The translations under genes were made by a program, and so were the position numbers. Shown here in pieces: positions 56,175 through 64,000 of a DNA stretch of 64,000 nt; the first letter of the stretch is position 1; each line of letters opens with the position of its first letter. Below the pieces are notes generated by a model. It was not told the DNA's origin, did no database searches, and was given only the letters and a program-made list of their open reading frames with translations. Source of the stretch: CALRQJ02 sp943370285 (GTDB lineage: Bacteria > Bacteroidota > Bacteroidia > Chitinophagales > Chitinophagaceae); NCBI GenBank assembly GCA_943370285.1, contig CALRQJ020000003.1, positions 186,001 to 250,000 of the forward strand, in the 5' to 3' direction.

Positions 56175-57234
56175 AATTATTGATTGTACTAAGTTTCTCG
56201 TAATTCAGTACCGTTATTTTTCCGGCTTGTACTTCCACTAATTTTTCATCTTTTAAATCGCTTAGTGTACGAATCGTACTCTCTGTAGCAGTACCGGCGA
56301 TGTTGGCTAAATCTTCTCGAGATATATTGATCGTAAAAGTTTGCTCACCTTCATTTTTAAACCTGTCATATAACGTTACTAAAGCATCGGCCACTTTTTT
56401 ACGAACTGAATTATAAGCTAGTTTAACCAATTGCTCTTCTTTTTCCCTTAAATCATCACTGAGCATTTTGATGAATCGTTTTGAAACTTCAGCATTTTTA
56501 TATACCAATGTATAAAAATCTTCTTTTGGTAAAAGGTAGATTTCACATTCTTCCAATGTTGTTGCAGAATCGCTGTAAGTACTCTCTTCTAGCAAAGCAA
56601 GGTAGCCAAAAAAATCGCCGTCTTTATATAATCCGGTAATAAACTCTTTTCCATTTTCACCAATTTTACTTGTCTTTACTTTCCCTTTATTTAAAAAGTA
56701 AATACCTCTTGGATAATTGGCTTCTTTATAAATTTCTTCTTTCTTCCTATATATTTTAAGTTCTTTCTCTTCAGATAGTTTTTTTAGTGCGTCTATTCCT
56801 TTTACTTCACTAATAAACTCGGTTAAACCATCAATATTTTTGCTGAATTCTTTGCGTAAAATATCTGATTTTTTGAGCCTGCTTTCTATGGCATTCAATA
56901 ATTCAATATCGTCAAAAGGTTTGGTTAGATAGTCGTCGGCACCCATTTCCATTCCTTTTCTTAGATCGCTTCTTTCTGCTTTTGCTGTTAAAAAAATAAA
57001 GGGAATGCTAGCGGTTACGTCTTGTCTGGATAGCATATGCAGTACGCCATATCCATCTAATACCGGCATCATAATATCGCAAATGATAAGGTCGGGTAGT
57101 TCTTTCTGTGCTAATTCAACCCCTTCTTTTCCATTGGCAGCAGCAATTACATTAAATCCTGCTAAAGAGAGAATTTCAGAAGTATTCTCTCTCATGTCGG
57201 CATTATCTTCAATCAATAAAATTTTTTTATTCAT
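56173..57234 (-). CDS. Response regulator fused to a CRP/FNR DNA-binding protein (REC-cNMP-HTH)
   Basis: A 353-residue fusion. Residues 1-122 are a receiver domain with Asp10, phospho-acceptor Asp53 (ICDIMMPVLDGYG), Thr83 and Lys105. Residues about 145-265 are a cyclic-nucleotide-type beta-barrel (EEIYKEANYPRGIYFLNKGKVK, GDFFGYLALLEES) and about 270-345 a CRP-type winged helix (ISREDLANIAGTATESTIRTLSDLKDE). In the recognition helix Glu318 and Arg322 match the Glu and Arg that in CRP and FNR contact the TGA half-site. FNR-type cluster cysteines are missing (only Cys52 and Cys230), so oxygen is not sensed here. It combines the roles of FixJ and FixK. It is co-translated with the kinase gene (8-bp overlap). 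Confidence 0.94.
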   Translation of the reverse strand: MNKKILLIEDNADMRENTSEILSLAGFNVIAAANGKEGVELAQKELPDLIICDIMMPVLDGYGVLHMLSRQDVTASIPFIFLTAKAERSDLRKGMEMGADDYLTKPFDDIELLNAIESRLKKSDILRKEFSKNIDGLTEFISEVKGIDALKKLSEEKELKIYRKKEEIYKEANYPRGIYFLNKGKVKTSKIGENGKEFITGLYKDGDFFGYLALLEESTYSDSATTLEECEIYLLPKEDFYTLVYKNAEVSKRFIKMLSDDLREKEEQLVKLAYNSVRKKVADALVTLYDRFKNEGEQTFTINISREDLANIAGTATESTIRTLSDLKDEKLVEVQAGKITVLNYEKLSTINN

Positions 57235-58459
57235 GTGAAATACTATTAGGTATTGTTACGGCAAATGTAGTGCCTTCGTTTATTTTACTGTCAACTTGAA
57301 TGTCTCCTTGCATTAATTCAAGATAACGGGATACAATATTAAGTCCTAAACCGGTGCCTTGTATATTGGTAACATTATGACCTCTAAAAAAACGTTCAAA
57401 CAAATGTTCTTTATCCTCATCATTGATGCCAATGCCGTTATCGGTTACATTCAGTTCAATCAATGTCTCAGATACTGAACAACTCACGGTAATGGGTTTG
57501 TTTTCCGGCGAAAACTTAATGGCATTGGAAATTAAATTAAACAGAATAACTCGTAAAAACTTGGGGTCTACAAAAACATCTAATAAGCCATTGTGACTAA
57601 ATTGAATGGTTTGGCCTTTTTTTAATACCGGATGTAATTCTTGAATGACTTGTTCGGTAAATTGTTTTATATCAAATAATTCAGGGCTAGGCATTATTTT
57701 ACCTTCCTCAAGTTTGCTAATTGATAAAACATCATTCAATAAATCGGTTAAATGGCTAATAGAGGTTTTAATTCTTTGTATATGGCGTTGTTGATTTTCT
57801 TTTTCATTCATCTCGCCATACTTGCTCACTAATGTAAGCGATGATAAAATGGTAGCAAGTGGGGTTCTAAACTCATGTGAAGCCATAGAAACAAACCTAG
57901 ATTTCATTTCGTTTAATTCTTTTTCTTTTTCTAAGGTTTGCCTTAATTCTTCTCTCGATTCTTCTAGTTGCTGCAGCGCTTCTTCCAAAATCATGGTTCG
58001 ATCTTTAACCCTTTTTTCAAGTTCTAACGTAAGCTTTTCTAGCTCATTTTTTTGTTTTGTAATTGCGGCTTCTTGTTTTTTTCTAATGGTAATGTCTATT
58101 ACAAAAGCTATCACAAAACTACCTTCTTCGTTAGAGAATGGGCTAAGGCTCACTTCAACCGGAAATTCTCTCCCTTCTTTAGTGATGCCAAATAAATCTC
58201 TACCGGTACCCATCGACCGGGCATGGGGCGATTCATTAAAACCATCTCTTAGTTGGGTATGATGTTTAGCAATGCGTTGCGGCAGTAATATTTCTACTTT
58301 ATTGCCTTGTAATTCTTCGGGCATATAGCCAAAAAGTTTTCCGGCGGCAGGATTAGCCATAAGGATAGTGCCAGCTTTATCAGCTACCAAAATACCCTCA
58401 CTGGCATATTGAAAGAGGGCACTAAACTGTGCTTCATGCTGAGATATATTTTCCATCAT
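57227..58459 (-). CDS. Soluble PAS-domain histidine kinase, FixL-like
   Basis: A 410-residue kinase with no membrane segment. A PAS domain (about 10-128) is followed by a coiled coil (about 130-185), the phospho-acceptor domain with His195 (SMASHEFRTPLATILSSL) and the ATPase domain with Asn312 (N box), DNGIGI at 340-345 and GTGLGL at 368-373. The PAS segment ILLPQRIAKHHTQLRDGF ... MGTGRDLFG is of the FixL type; His66 or His67 lies where FixL holds its haem iron, and Arg87 resembles the FixL distal arginine. Many non-haem PAS domains share this pattern, so haem binding is only a suggestion. It should phosphorylate the REC-CRP partner, which overlaps it by 8 bp. It is divergent from the copper ATPase, with a palindrome between them. 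Confidence 0.92.
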   Translation of the reverse strand: MMENISQHEAQFSALFQYASEGILVADKAGTILMANPAAGKLFGYMPEELQGNKVEILLPQRIAKHHTQLRDGFNESPHARSMGTGRDLFGITKEGREFPVEVSLSPFSNEEGSFVIAFVIDITIRKKQEAAITKQKNELEKLTLELEKRVKDRTMILEEALQQLEESREELRQTLEKEKELNEMKSRFVSMASHEFRTPLATILSSLTLVSKYGEMNEKENQQRHIQRIKTSISHLTDLLNDVLSISKLEEGKIMPSPELFDIKQFTEQVIQELHPVLKKGQTIQFSHNGLLDVFVDPKFLRVILFNLISNAIKFSPENKPITVSCSVSETLIELNVTDNGIGINDEDKEHLFERFFRGHNVTNIQGTGLGLNIVSRYLELMQGDIQVDSKINEGTTFAVTIPNSISHE

Positions 58460-58515
58460 CGGGCTAAAGTTAAAATTATTGGCTGATTAAAAAGTGTTTT
58501 TACAGGTATCAAATA

Positions 58516-58527
58516 TGACATCTGTCA
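58516..58527 (+). promoter_or_regulatory. CRP/FNR-type palindrome 2 (TGACA-TC-TGTCA)
   Basis: A perfect half-site pair, extended to ATGACATCTGTCAT, in the 117-bp space between the kinase and the copper ATPase. Its centre lies 29.5 bp before TATTTTGC (58551-58558), a -7-like box; spacing agrees with site 1 within one base depending on how this shortened box is aligned. It could drive the ATPase and also feed back on the kinase-regulator operon. Confidence 0.7.
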
Positions 58528-58576
58528 TTTACTGCCATAGTAGACGATATTATTTTGCAAGCAATAATAAGGGCTT

Positions 58577-60976
58577 ATGGCAAATAAAGTAATAGCGGCT
58601 ACTGTACATTGTTTCCATTGTGGTGAAAATTGTGGCACTCATCCTATAATCAGCAATCAACACAGTTTTTGTTGCGATGGTTGTAAAATGGTGTATGAAA
58701 TACTTCATCAAACCGGAATGTGTGATTACTATACCATCAGCAAAAATCCCGGAACTAGTCAGCGTACCCCCAATCGAAAAGATAAATTTGCATTTTTAGA
58801 TGATGAAAAGATAAAACATTCACTTACCAGTTTTACAAACAATACCCAAACGCATATTTGTTTTTATTTGCCCCAAATGCACTGCAGTAGCTGTTTGTGG
58901 CTGCTCGAAAACCTGCATCAAATCAATGATGATATCATCAGCAGTAAAGTAAATTTTACAAGAAAAGAAGCTGATATTGTGTTTAATCATCACAGTATAT
59001 CGCTTCGTCAAGTAGCCGAATTGCTAACTAGTATTGGCTATGAGCCTTATATTAGTTTGCATCATTTATCGGGAGCCAAACCCAAAATTGCCCGGTCTAA
59101 AATTTATAAATTAGGCGTTGCCGGATTTTGTTTTGCTAACATCATGCTGCTAAGTTTTCCGGAATATTTAGGTATTGATGCCAAAGAACAAAATTTAACC
59201 ACAGTATTTAGATGGATTAATTTTTTACTGAGTTTACCGGTGTTTTTTTACAGTGCATCTGAGTTTTACATCAGCGCTTGGAAAAGCTTAAAACATAAGT
59301 TTCTCAATATCGATGCGCCAATTGTATTAGCTGTAATTGTAACGTTTGTACGAAGTATTTATGAAGTATGGGCCGGTGAAGGTGGCGGCTATTTTGATAG
59401 CATGAGCGGCATCGTTTTCTTCATGCTTGTTGGTAGGGTATTGCAAGATAAAACCTACGAGCAGCTTAGCTTTGACAGAGATTATACTTCCTATTTTCCG
59501 GTTGCGGTTGCCCGGTTAAAAAACAATAAAGAAGAAACGGTGGCGTTGCCCGATATTCAACTCAACGATACTTTATTAATTCATAACGAAGAGCTTATTC
59601 CTGCTGATGGCATTCTTACAAGAGGCAAGGCTTTAATCGACTACAGTTTTGTAACCGGCGAAAGTTTACCAGTACAAAAAGAAATGGGCGAAATTGTTTA
59701 TGCCGGGGGTAAACAAATGGGGAGTAATATAGAAATACTAGTGATTAAAGAGGTGGCTCAAAGTTATCTTACTAAGTTATGGAACAAAGAGGAGTTTAAG
59801 CAGCAGCAAAAAGATGATGAACGATCTTTTGTGCATTTAATCAGTCGCTTATTTACCTGGGTGGTATTTGGGGTTGCAATTGCTGCAGCTATTTATTGGC
59901 AATTTAATAATACTGCCAAAGTGTGGGATGCGTTAACTGCCGTTTTGATTATAGCATGCCCATGTGCTTTATTGTTGAGTAATACGTTTACAAATGGAAA
60001 TGTGTTACGCATTTTAGGTCAAAATCATTTTTATTTACGTAATGCACAAACCATTGAAGATATTGCCCAATGCGACCATCTTGTTTTTGATAAAACAGGA
60101 ACACTAACAACCGGACAGTACCATGATATTGTGTATAACGGCAAGCCCTTAACCAACATTCAAAAAAGTAAAATTGCAGCTTTAGCGTCTCAATCAACAC
60201 ACCCAATGAGTAAAGCAGTATTACATTGGGTAGGAGGATATTCGCATGAAACAGTAAATGGATTTACTGAAATGCCGGGTAAAGGTATTGAAGGTATTGT
60301 TGATGGCGATTTGATTACGATGGGCTCTCAAGCATTTGTAACAGGTGCAATAACTGACAGTACCCAGCAATCTGCTGTGTATGTAGCCATCGAAAATCAA
60401 TTGATGGGAGTGTTCAATTTCACGAATCATTATAGAGATAATATTCCTTCCTTGCTCAAAAAATTACGTAACCGTTATCCTTTAGCAGTGCTGAGCGGCG
60501 ATAATGCCGGCGAAAGAACAGTATTACAAAACTTACTAGGATTTACCGCCAATATTCTTTTTAATCAAAAGCCTGAAGACAAGTTAAATGCTATTCAAAA
60601 ATGGCAGCATCAAGGGTATAAAGTAATGATGATTGGTGATGGATTAAACGATGCCGGTGCATTAAAACAAGCTAATGTTGGTATAGCAGTTTCAGAAAGC
60701 AATAACAATTTTACACCGGCTAGTGATGCCATTATTGCTGCCGAACAATTACCTTATTTACATCGATTTATTCGTTTGTGTAAAGCCAATAAAACCATTG
60801 TGATGAGTGCCTTTGTTGTTTCGGTATTCTACAATTTGGTTGGATTATTTTTTGCAGTACAAGGTGTTTTATCACCGATGATTGCTGCTATTTTAATGCC
60901 GGCAAGTAGTATCAGCATATTGATCATCACATTTGGATTGAGTAACCTGATCGCTATGCGATTAAGACTAAAGTAA
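58577..60976 (+). CDS. ccoI: Copper-transporting P-type ATPase, CcoI/FixI type
   Basis: A 799-residue P1B-type ATPase that in the CcoI/FixI branch supplies copper for assembly of cbb3 oxidase. The N-terminus has a cysteine-rich metal motif (HCFHCGENC, then FCCDGC at 31-36) and a heavy-metal-associated domain with CSSC (Cys103, Cys106). The core has the ion-path CPC (461-463) in IIACPCALLLSN, phosphorylation site DKTGTLT (Asp505), the HP motif in STHPMSKAVLHW and GDGLNDAGAL. Eight membrane segments are expected. The neighbouring ccoS and ccoN genes fit this role better than general copper efflux. An upstream palindrome suggests control by the REC-CRP protein. Confidence 0.95.
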   Translation: MANKVIAATVHCFHCGENCGTHPIISNQHSFCCDGCKMVYEILHQTGMCDYYTISKNPGTSQRTPNRKDKFAFLDDEKIKHSLTSFTNNTQTHICFYLPQMHCSSCLWLLENLHQINDDIISSKVNFTRKEADIVFNHHSISLRQVAELLTSIGYEPYISLHHLSGAKPKIARSKIYKLGVAGFCFANIMLLSFPEYLGIDAKEQNLTTVFRWINFLLSLPVFFYSASEFYISAWKSLKHKFLNIDAPIVLAVIVTFVRSIYEVWAGEGGGYFDSMSGIVFFMLVGRVLQDKTYEQLSFDRDYTSYFPVAVARLKNNKEETVALPDIQLNDTLLIHNEELIPADGILTRGKALIDYSFVTGESLPVQKEMGEIVYAGGKQMGSNIEILVIKEVAQSYLTKLWNKEEFKQQQKDDERSFVHLISRLFTWVVFGVAIAAAIYWQFNNTAKVWDALTAVLIIACPCALLLSNTFTNGNVLRILGQNHFYLRNAQTIEDIAQCDHLVFDKTGTLTTGQYHDIVYNGKPLTNIQKSKIAALASQSTHPMSKAVLHWVGGYSHETVNGFTEMPGKGIEGIVDGDLITMGSQAFVTGAITDSTQQSAVYVAIENQLMGVFNFTNHYRDNIPSLLKKLRNRYPLAVLSGDNAGERTVLQNLLGFTANILFNQKPEDKLNAIQKWQHQGYKVMMIGDGLNDAGALKQANVGIAVSESNNNFTPASDAIIAAEQLPYLHRFIRLCKANKTIVMSAFVVSVFYNLVGLFFAVQGVLSPMIAAILMPASSISILIITFGLSNLIAMRLRLK

Positions 60977-61036
60977 TGGAATACTAAGCAGTTTTTGCTA
61001 TGTAGGTGGCGGTAGTGTGTAATGCTGACAAAAACA

Positions 61037-61048
61037 TGACAAATGTCA
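61037..61048 (+). promoter_or_regulatory. CRP/FNR-type palindrome 3 (TGACA-AA-TGTCA)
   Basis: The third perfect copy, in the 143-bp space before ccoS. Its centre is 51.5 bp before TACTTTTG (61094-61101), that is 22 bp further than at sites 1 and 2. That is two helical turns and would put it near -63, close to the class I position. An alternative weak box TAATCTCA at 61071 would keep the class II spacing within one base. Confidence 0.68.
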
Positions 61049-61093
61049 GTTCCTACCTTGAGTAAAGTCATAATCTCAGCGAAGTCTCCATAA

Positions 61094-61101
61094 TACTTTT
61101 G
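61094..61101 (+). promoter_or_regulatory. -7 box of the cbb3 oxidase operon
   Basis: TACTTTTG, an exact TAnnTTTG match and identical to the box of the 55772 gene, 18 bp before the ccoS start codon. Confidence 0.55.
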
Positions 61102-61119
61102 AAACCTTAACACATACCA

Positions 61120-61308
61120 ATGAGTGTAATTGTCATTTTGCTAATTGCCAGTATTTCAGTCGCTGCTCTTTTTTTAGTTGCCTTTCTATGGAGTGTAAAA
61201 AGCGGCCAATACGATGATGATGCTAGTCCTTCTATCCGAATGTTATTCGACAGTTCCACTTCAAACAAACAGCAACCATTAATAGAAACCAAAGCAGTTC
61301 AACCCTAA
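61120..61308 (+). CDS. ccoS: Cbb3 oxidase maturation protein CcoS
   Basis: A 62-residue protein with one membrane helix (VIVILLIASISVAALFLVAFLWSV) followed by the family's short KSGQYDDDASPSIRMLFD tail; the W-x-x-x-SGQYDD motif after the helix is the CcoS signature. CcoS is needed for cofactor insertion into cbb3 oxidase. Here it leads the oxidase genes, ahead of ccoNO by 23 bp, and follows the copper ATPase by 143 bp. Confidence 0.92.
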   Translation: MSVIVILLIASISVAALFLVAFLWSVKSGQYDDDASPSIRMLFDSSTSNKQQPLIETKAVQP

Positions 61309-61331
61309 TCATAAACTGAAATTCAAGAATC

Positions 61332-63464
61332 ATGCAGGTAGAAAAATTCTATTACGACAACAAGATTGTAAAATTGTTTGCATACGCAACCATACTTTGG
61401 GGTGCGGTGGGTATGCTACTAGGTTTACTTATTGCAGTGCAGATATATCTGCCGGCTGCCAATTTTGGCTACTCTTTTACCACATTTGGCCGGGTAAGGC
61501 CTGTACACACTAATGCAGTAATTTTTGCATTTGTTGGTAATGGTATTTTTATGGGTGTTTACTACTCGCTACAACGATTGTGTAAGGCTCGTATGTTTAG
61601 CGACAAACTAAGCAATATCCATTTTTGGGTATGGCAGTTAATCATCGTTGCAGCTGCAGTTACTTTATTGGCGGGATATACGACGGGTAAAGAATATGCC
61701 GAATTAGAATGGCCAATTGATATTGTTATCACTTTGGTTTGGGTAATCTTCGGTATTAATATGTTTGGTACCATTCTTAAACGTAGAGAACAGCATCTAT
61801 ATGTTGCCATTTGGTTTTATATCGCCACTTGGGTTACAGTAGCGATGTTACATATTGTCAATTCCTTTGAAATACCTTTTTCTTTCTTTAAGAGTTACAG
61901 TTTTTATGCAGGTGTGCAAGATGCATTAGTTCAGTGGTGGTATGGTCACAATGCGGTGGCATTCTTTCTGACTACGCCATATTTGGGTATCATGTATTAT
62001 TTCTTGCCAAAAGCAGCAAACCGTCCGGTTTATAGTTATCGCCTTTCTATTATTCACTTTTGGGCATTGATATTTATATATATCTGGGCTGGCCCGCACC
62101 ACTTATTATATACTGCATTACCAGATTGGGCACAAAGCTTAGGTACAGTTTTTAGTATTATGTTGATTGCACCAAGTTGGGGTGGTATGTTAAATGGCTT
62201 GTTCACTTTGCGTGGTGCATGGGATAAAGTAAGAGAAGATCCTATTCTTAAGTTTATGGTAGTGGCTGTTACTTGTTATGGTATGTCCACATTCGAAGGT
62301 CCAATTTTAAGTTTGAAAAACGTTAATGCAATTTCTCACTTTACAGACTGGACTATAGCCCACGTACACGTAGGTGCATTGGGTTGGAATGGTTTCTTAA
62401 CTTTTGGAGTATTGTATTGGATTATTCCAAAAATATTTAATACTAATTTATACTCTAAAAAATTAGCTACTGCACACTTCTGGATTGGCACCATCGGTAT
62501 CATTTTATATGCGGTACCTATGTATTGGGCTGGTTTTGCTCAAGCAGAAATGTGGAAACAATTTACTGAAGAAGGTCAGTTGAAATTTCAATTCCTTGAA
62601 ACAGTTACCAATATCATACCTATGTACATAACCCGTAGTTTGGGTGGGCTATTTTATTTGGTTGGTGTTTTCATCATGGTGTATAATATCTGGAAAACAG
62701 TGGCGGCCGGCAATTTGGTTAGCAACGAAGCTGCAGAAGCTGCGCCATTGAGCAAGCATGTAGAAACACATGGTAAAGAATATTGGCACCGTTGGATTGA
62801 GCGTAAGCCGGTGCAAATGTTAGTATTGAGTTTAATAGCTGTTGCTATTGGCGGTATTCTTGAGTTGGTACCTACCTTTTTAATCAAGAGCAATATTCCG
62901 ACGATTACTTCAGTAAAACCATATACTCCATTAGAATTACATGGAAGAGATATTTATGTGAAAGAAGGTTGTTATACCTGCCACTCACAAATGGTTCGTC
63001 CATTTAGAGATGAAGTAGCTAGGTATGGAGAATATAGTAAGGCAGGAGAATTTGTATATGATCATCCATTCCAGTGGGGAAGTAAGCGTACCGGTCCGGA
63101 CTTAGCAAGGGTTGGCGGAAAATATCCCGATAGTTGGCATTACAATCACATGTTAGAGCCACAGAGTATGAGCCCGGGTTCAATTATGCCATCTTATCCT
63201 TGGTTGTTTGATAACGATATTGATACTGCTATCACCGGTGCAAAAATCCGAGCTATGCAAACCTTAGGTGTTCCATATCCCGAAGGGTTTGATAAAGTGG
63301 CAAATGCAGATTTAATGGCTCAGGCAAACAGAATTAGAATCAGTTTAAAAATTGATAAAGCTGAAACCAAGAGTAATAAAGAAATCGTAGCACTGATTGC
63401 TTATTTACAAAGAATTGGTACAGATATCAAAGCCAATACAGCCGCAACTGCACAGCAACCTTAA
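61332..63464 (+). CDS. ccoNO: Fused cbb3-type cytochrome c oxidase subunits I and II (CcoN-CcoO)
   Basis: A 710-residue fusion. Residues about 1-460 are CcoN, the catalytic subunit with about 12 membrane helices: haem ligands His59 (RPVHTN), His344 and His346 (AHVHVGALGWN) and copper-B ligands His206 (WWYGHNAV), His256 and His257 (GPHHLLY). A linker of about 35 residues leads to CcoO (about 490-710) with one membrane helix and a single haem c motif, CYTCH (Cys547, Cys550, His551), and a likely Met ligand in the EPQSMSPGSIMP segment. The enzyme reduces oxygen with high affinity and pumps protons. Such fusions are known in Bacteroidota; Proteobacteria have two genes. Confidence 0.97.
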   Translation: MQVEKFYYDNKIVKLFAYATILWGAVGMLLGLLIAVQIYLPAANFGYSFTTFGRVRPVHTNAVIFAFVGNGIFMGVYYSLQRLCKARMFSDKLSNIHFWVWQLIIVAAAVTLLAGYTTGKEYAELEWPIDIVITLVWVIFGINMFGTILKRREQHLYVAIWFYIATWVTVAMLHIVNSFEIPFSFFKSYSFYAGVQDALVQWWYGHNAVAFFLTTPYLGIMYYFLPKAANRPVYSYRLSIIHFWALIFIYIWAGPHHLLYTALPDWAQSLGTVFSIMLIAPSWGGMLNGLFTLRGAWDKVREDPILKFMVVAVTCYGMSTFEGPILSLKNVNAISHFTDWTIAHVHVGALGWNGFLTFGVLYWIIPKIFNTNLYSKKLATAHFWIGTIGIILYAVPMYWAGFAQAEMWKQFTEEGQLKFQFLETVTNIIPMYITRSLGGLFYLVGVFIMVYNIWKTVAAGNLVSNEAAEAAPLSKHVETHGKEYWHRWIERKPVQMLVLSLIAVAIGGILELVPTFLIKSNIPTITSVKPYTPLELHGRDIYVKEGCYTCHSQMVRPFRDEVARYGEYSKAGEFVYDHPFQWGSKRTGPDLARVGGKYPDSWHYNHMLEPQSMSPGSIMPSYPWLFDNDIDTAITGAKIRAMQTLGVPYPEGFDKVANADLMAQANRIRISLKIDKAETKSNKEIVALIAYLQRIGTDIKANTAATAQQP

Positions 63465-63488
63465 TGTATCAATCTTAAAAATCACAAC

Positions 63489-63659
63489 ATGAAATTTATA
63501 AACTATTTAGAGAAGATTAGCGGTGTAGATATCTACGCTATGATATCGTTCGGCATCTTCTTCATCTTTTTTCTACTCATGACTTTTTGGGCTTTTAAAG
63601 CCGATAAAAAACTCATTGAAGAATTAAGCAGTTTACCCTTAGATAAAGACAATAATTAA
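63489..63659 (+). CDS. ccoQ: Cbb3 oxidase small subunit, CcoQ-like
   Basis: A 56-residue protein with one membrane helix (MISFGIFFIFFLLMTFWAF) and a charged tail KADKKLIEELSSLPLDKDNN. Size, the aromatic end of the helix followed by a basic patch, and position between ccoNO (24 bp upstream) and the ccoP-like gene (18 bp downstream) all fit CcoQ/FixQ, which stabilises the oxidase. Confidence 0.82.
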   Translation: MKFINYLEKISGVDIYAMISFGIFFIFFLLMTFWAFKADKKLIEELSSLPLDKDNN

Positions 63660-63677
63660 CCTGAAAAAATAGGAGCT

Positions 63678-64000
63678 ATGCAAAAGCTACATAAAAAATA
63701 CAATTGGTTGAAATATTTGACAACTACTGTTGCAACAGTAGGCTTGTCTTCCGCTGCACCACTGTTTGCAGCTGGTCCACCTGTGCCTTCGGAAATGTCA
63801 AATGCATTAGCAATTACTTTAGTAATCGTTATTGTTGCTTTGTTATTGGCTATTGGCTTATTGGCAAACGTTGTGGTTGGTGCTGCACAACTGTACATGG
63901 AAAAACAAAAAGAAAACAAAGAAGCTAAAGACGAAAATATCGGTAGTAAAATAGTAGCTATTTTAACTCTTTGTTTAATTAGTACAAGTTTGTTGGCAGC
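63678..64000 (+). CDS. ccoP: Cbb3 oxidase subunit III (CcoP), N-terminal part, cut by window end
   Basis: Only the first 107 residues are inside the window; the frame is still open at the end. It starts at 63678 (MQKLHKKYNWLKYLTT), 3 bp after an AGGAG ribosome site at 63671-63675, strong for this genome. A signal-like hydrophobic stretch (TVATVGLSSAAPLFAAG), one membrane helix (ALAITLVIVIVALLLAIGLLANVVVGAA), a charged stretch and a second hydrophobic stretch at the edge are visible. By position it should be CcoP, with its two haem c motifs further downstream, but no haem motif is seen yet. Confidence 0.75.
   Translation, partial: MQKLHKKYNWLKYLTTTVATVGLSSAAPLFAAGPPVPSEMSNALAITLVIVIVALLLAIGLLANVVVGAAQLYMEKQKENKEAKDENIGSKIVAILTLCLISTSLLA

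Noticed and set aside
1..64000. CRISPR arrays, tRNA or rRNA genes, insertion sequences and prophage genes.
   Set aside because: I looked through the intergenic spaces and gene products and found no repeat-spacer pattern, cloverleaf, transposase, integrase or phage structural gene.

Overview
The window looks like chromosome from a low-GC Bacteroidota, most likely family Chitinophagaceae or a near relative. The evidence is tandem SusC/SusD pairs, two proteins ending in type IX secretion (T9SS) sorting domains, lipoproteins cleaved before Cys, A-rich leaders instead of strong Shine-Dalgarno sites, promoters of the TTTG/TAnnTTTG type, and a fused CcoN-CcoO oxidase subunit. I see no phage, insertion sequence, CRISPR array, tRNA or rRNA.

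Layout. 1-9106: two SusC/SusD outer-membrane uptake pairs (the first SusC is cut by the window edge) plus a third lipoprotein, closed by strong terminators. 9107-9660: a non-coding stretch with a duplicated element of about 80 bp. 9677-17264 (minus strand): a TlpA-like thiol oxidoreductase, gatB, a DUF1028 protein, a double-PDZ protein and alaS. 17403-19713 (plus): an M23 peptidase, a MerR-type regulator and a thioredoxin-like lipoprotein. 19718-26144 (minus): an MscS channel, then rsfS-ftsH-LUD followed by a cyclotransferase-like protein, LpxH and a beta-propeller-like protein. 26248-30762: birA, a small HExxH protein and a secreted protein with three caspase-like domains. 30901-47842: a large GloVer-repeat T9SS protein, a helical-repeat protein, peroxiredoxin, a second M23 peptidase, a half-length carB, a T9SS subtilase and a DASS transporter. 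48005-51852: a three-subunit, Tat-exported molybdenum hydroxylase of the PaoABC type. 51918-56158: recO, an amidohydrolase, prfA and two small proteins. 56173-64000: a PAS histidine kinase, a receiver-CRP fusion regulator, a copper P-type ATPase and the cbb3 oxidase genes ccoS, ccoNO, ccoQ and the start of ccoP.

The most connected story is at the 3' end. A soluble histidine kinase with a FixL-like PAS domain is followed by a response regulator that carries its own CRP/FNR-type DNA-binding domain, in effect FixJ and FixK in one chain. The same palindrome, TGACA-NN-TGTCA, occurs three times: before a small unknown gene (55772), before the copper ATPase (58577) and before the oxidase genes (61120). 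At the first two it lies at the same distance from a -7 box, matching class II CRP/FNR activation; at the third it is 22 bp further away, about two helical turns. I infer a self-contained microaerobic respiration regulon.

Other items of note are a predicted secreted protein with one intact and two catalytically dead caspase-like domains, a carB gene that ends cleanly at the domain boundary, and rsfS and birA, which face away from each other and both seem to start with TTG.
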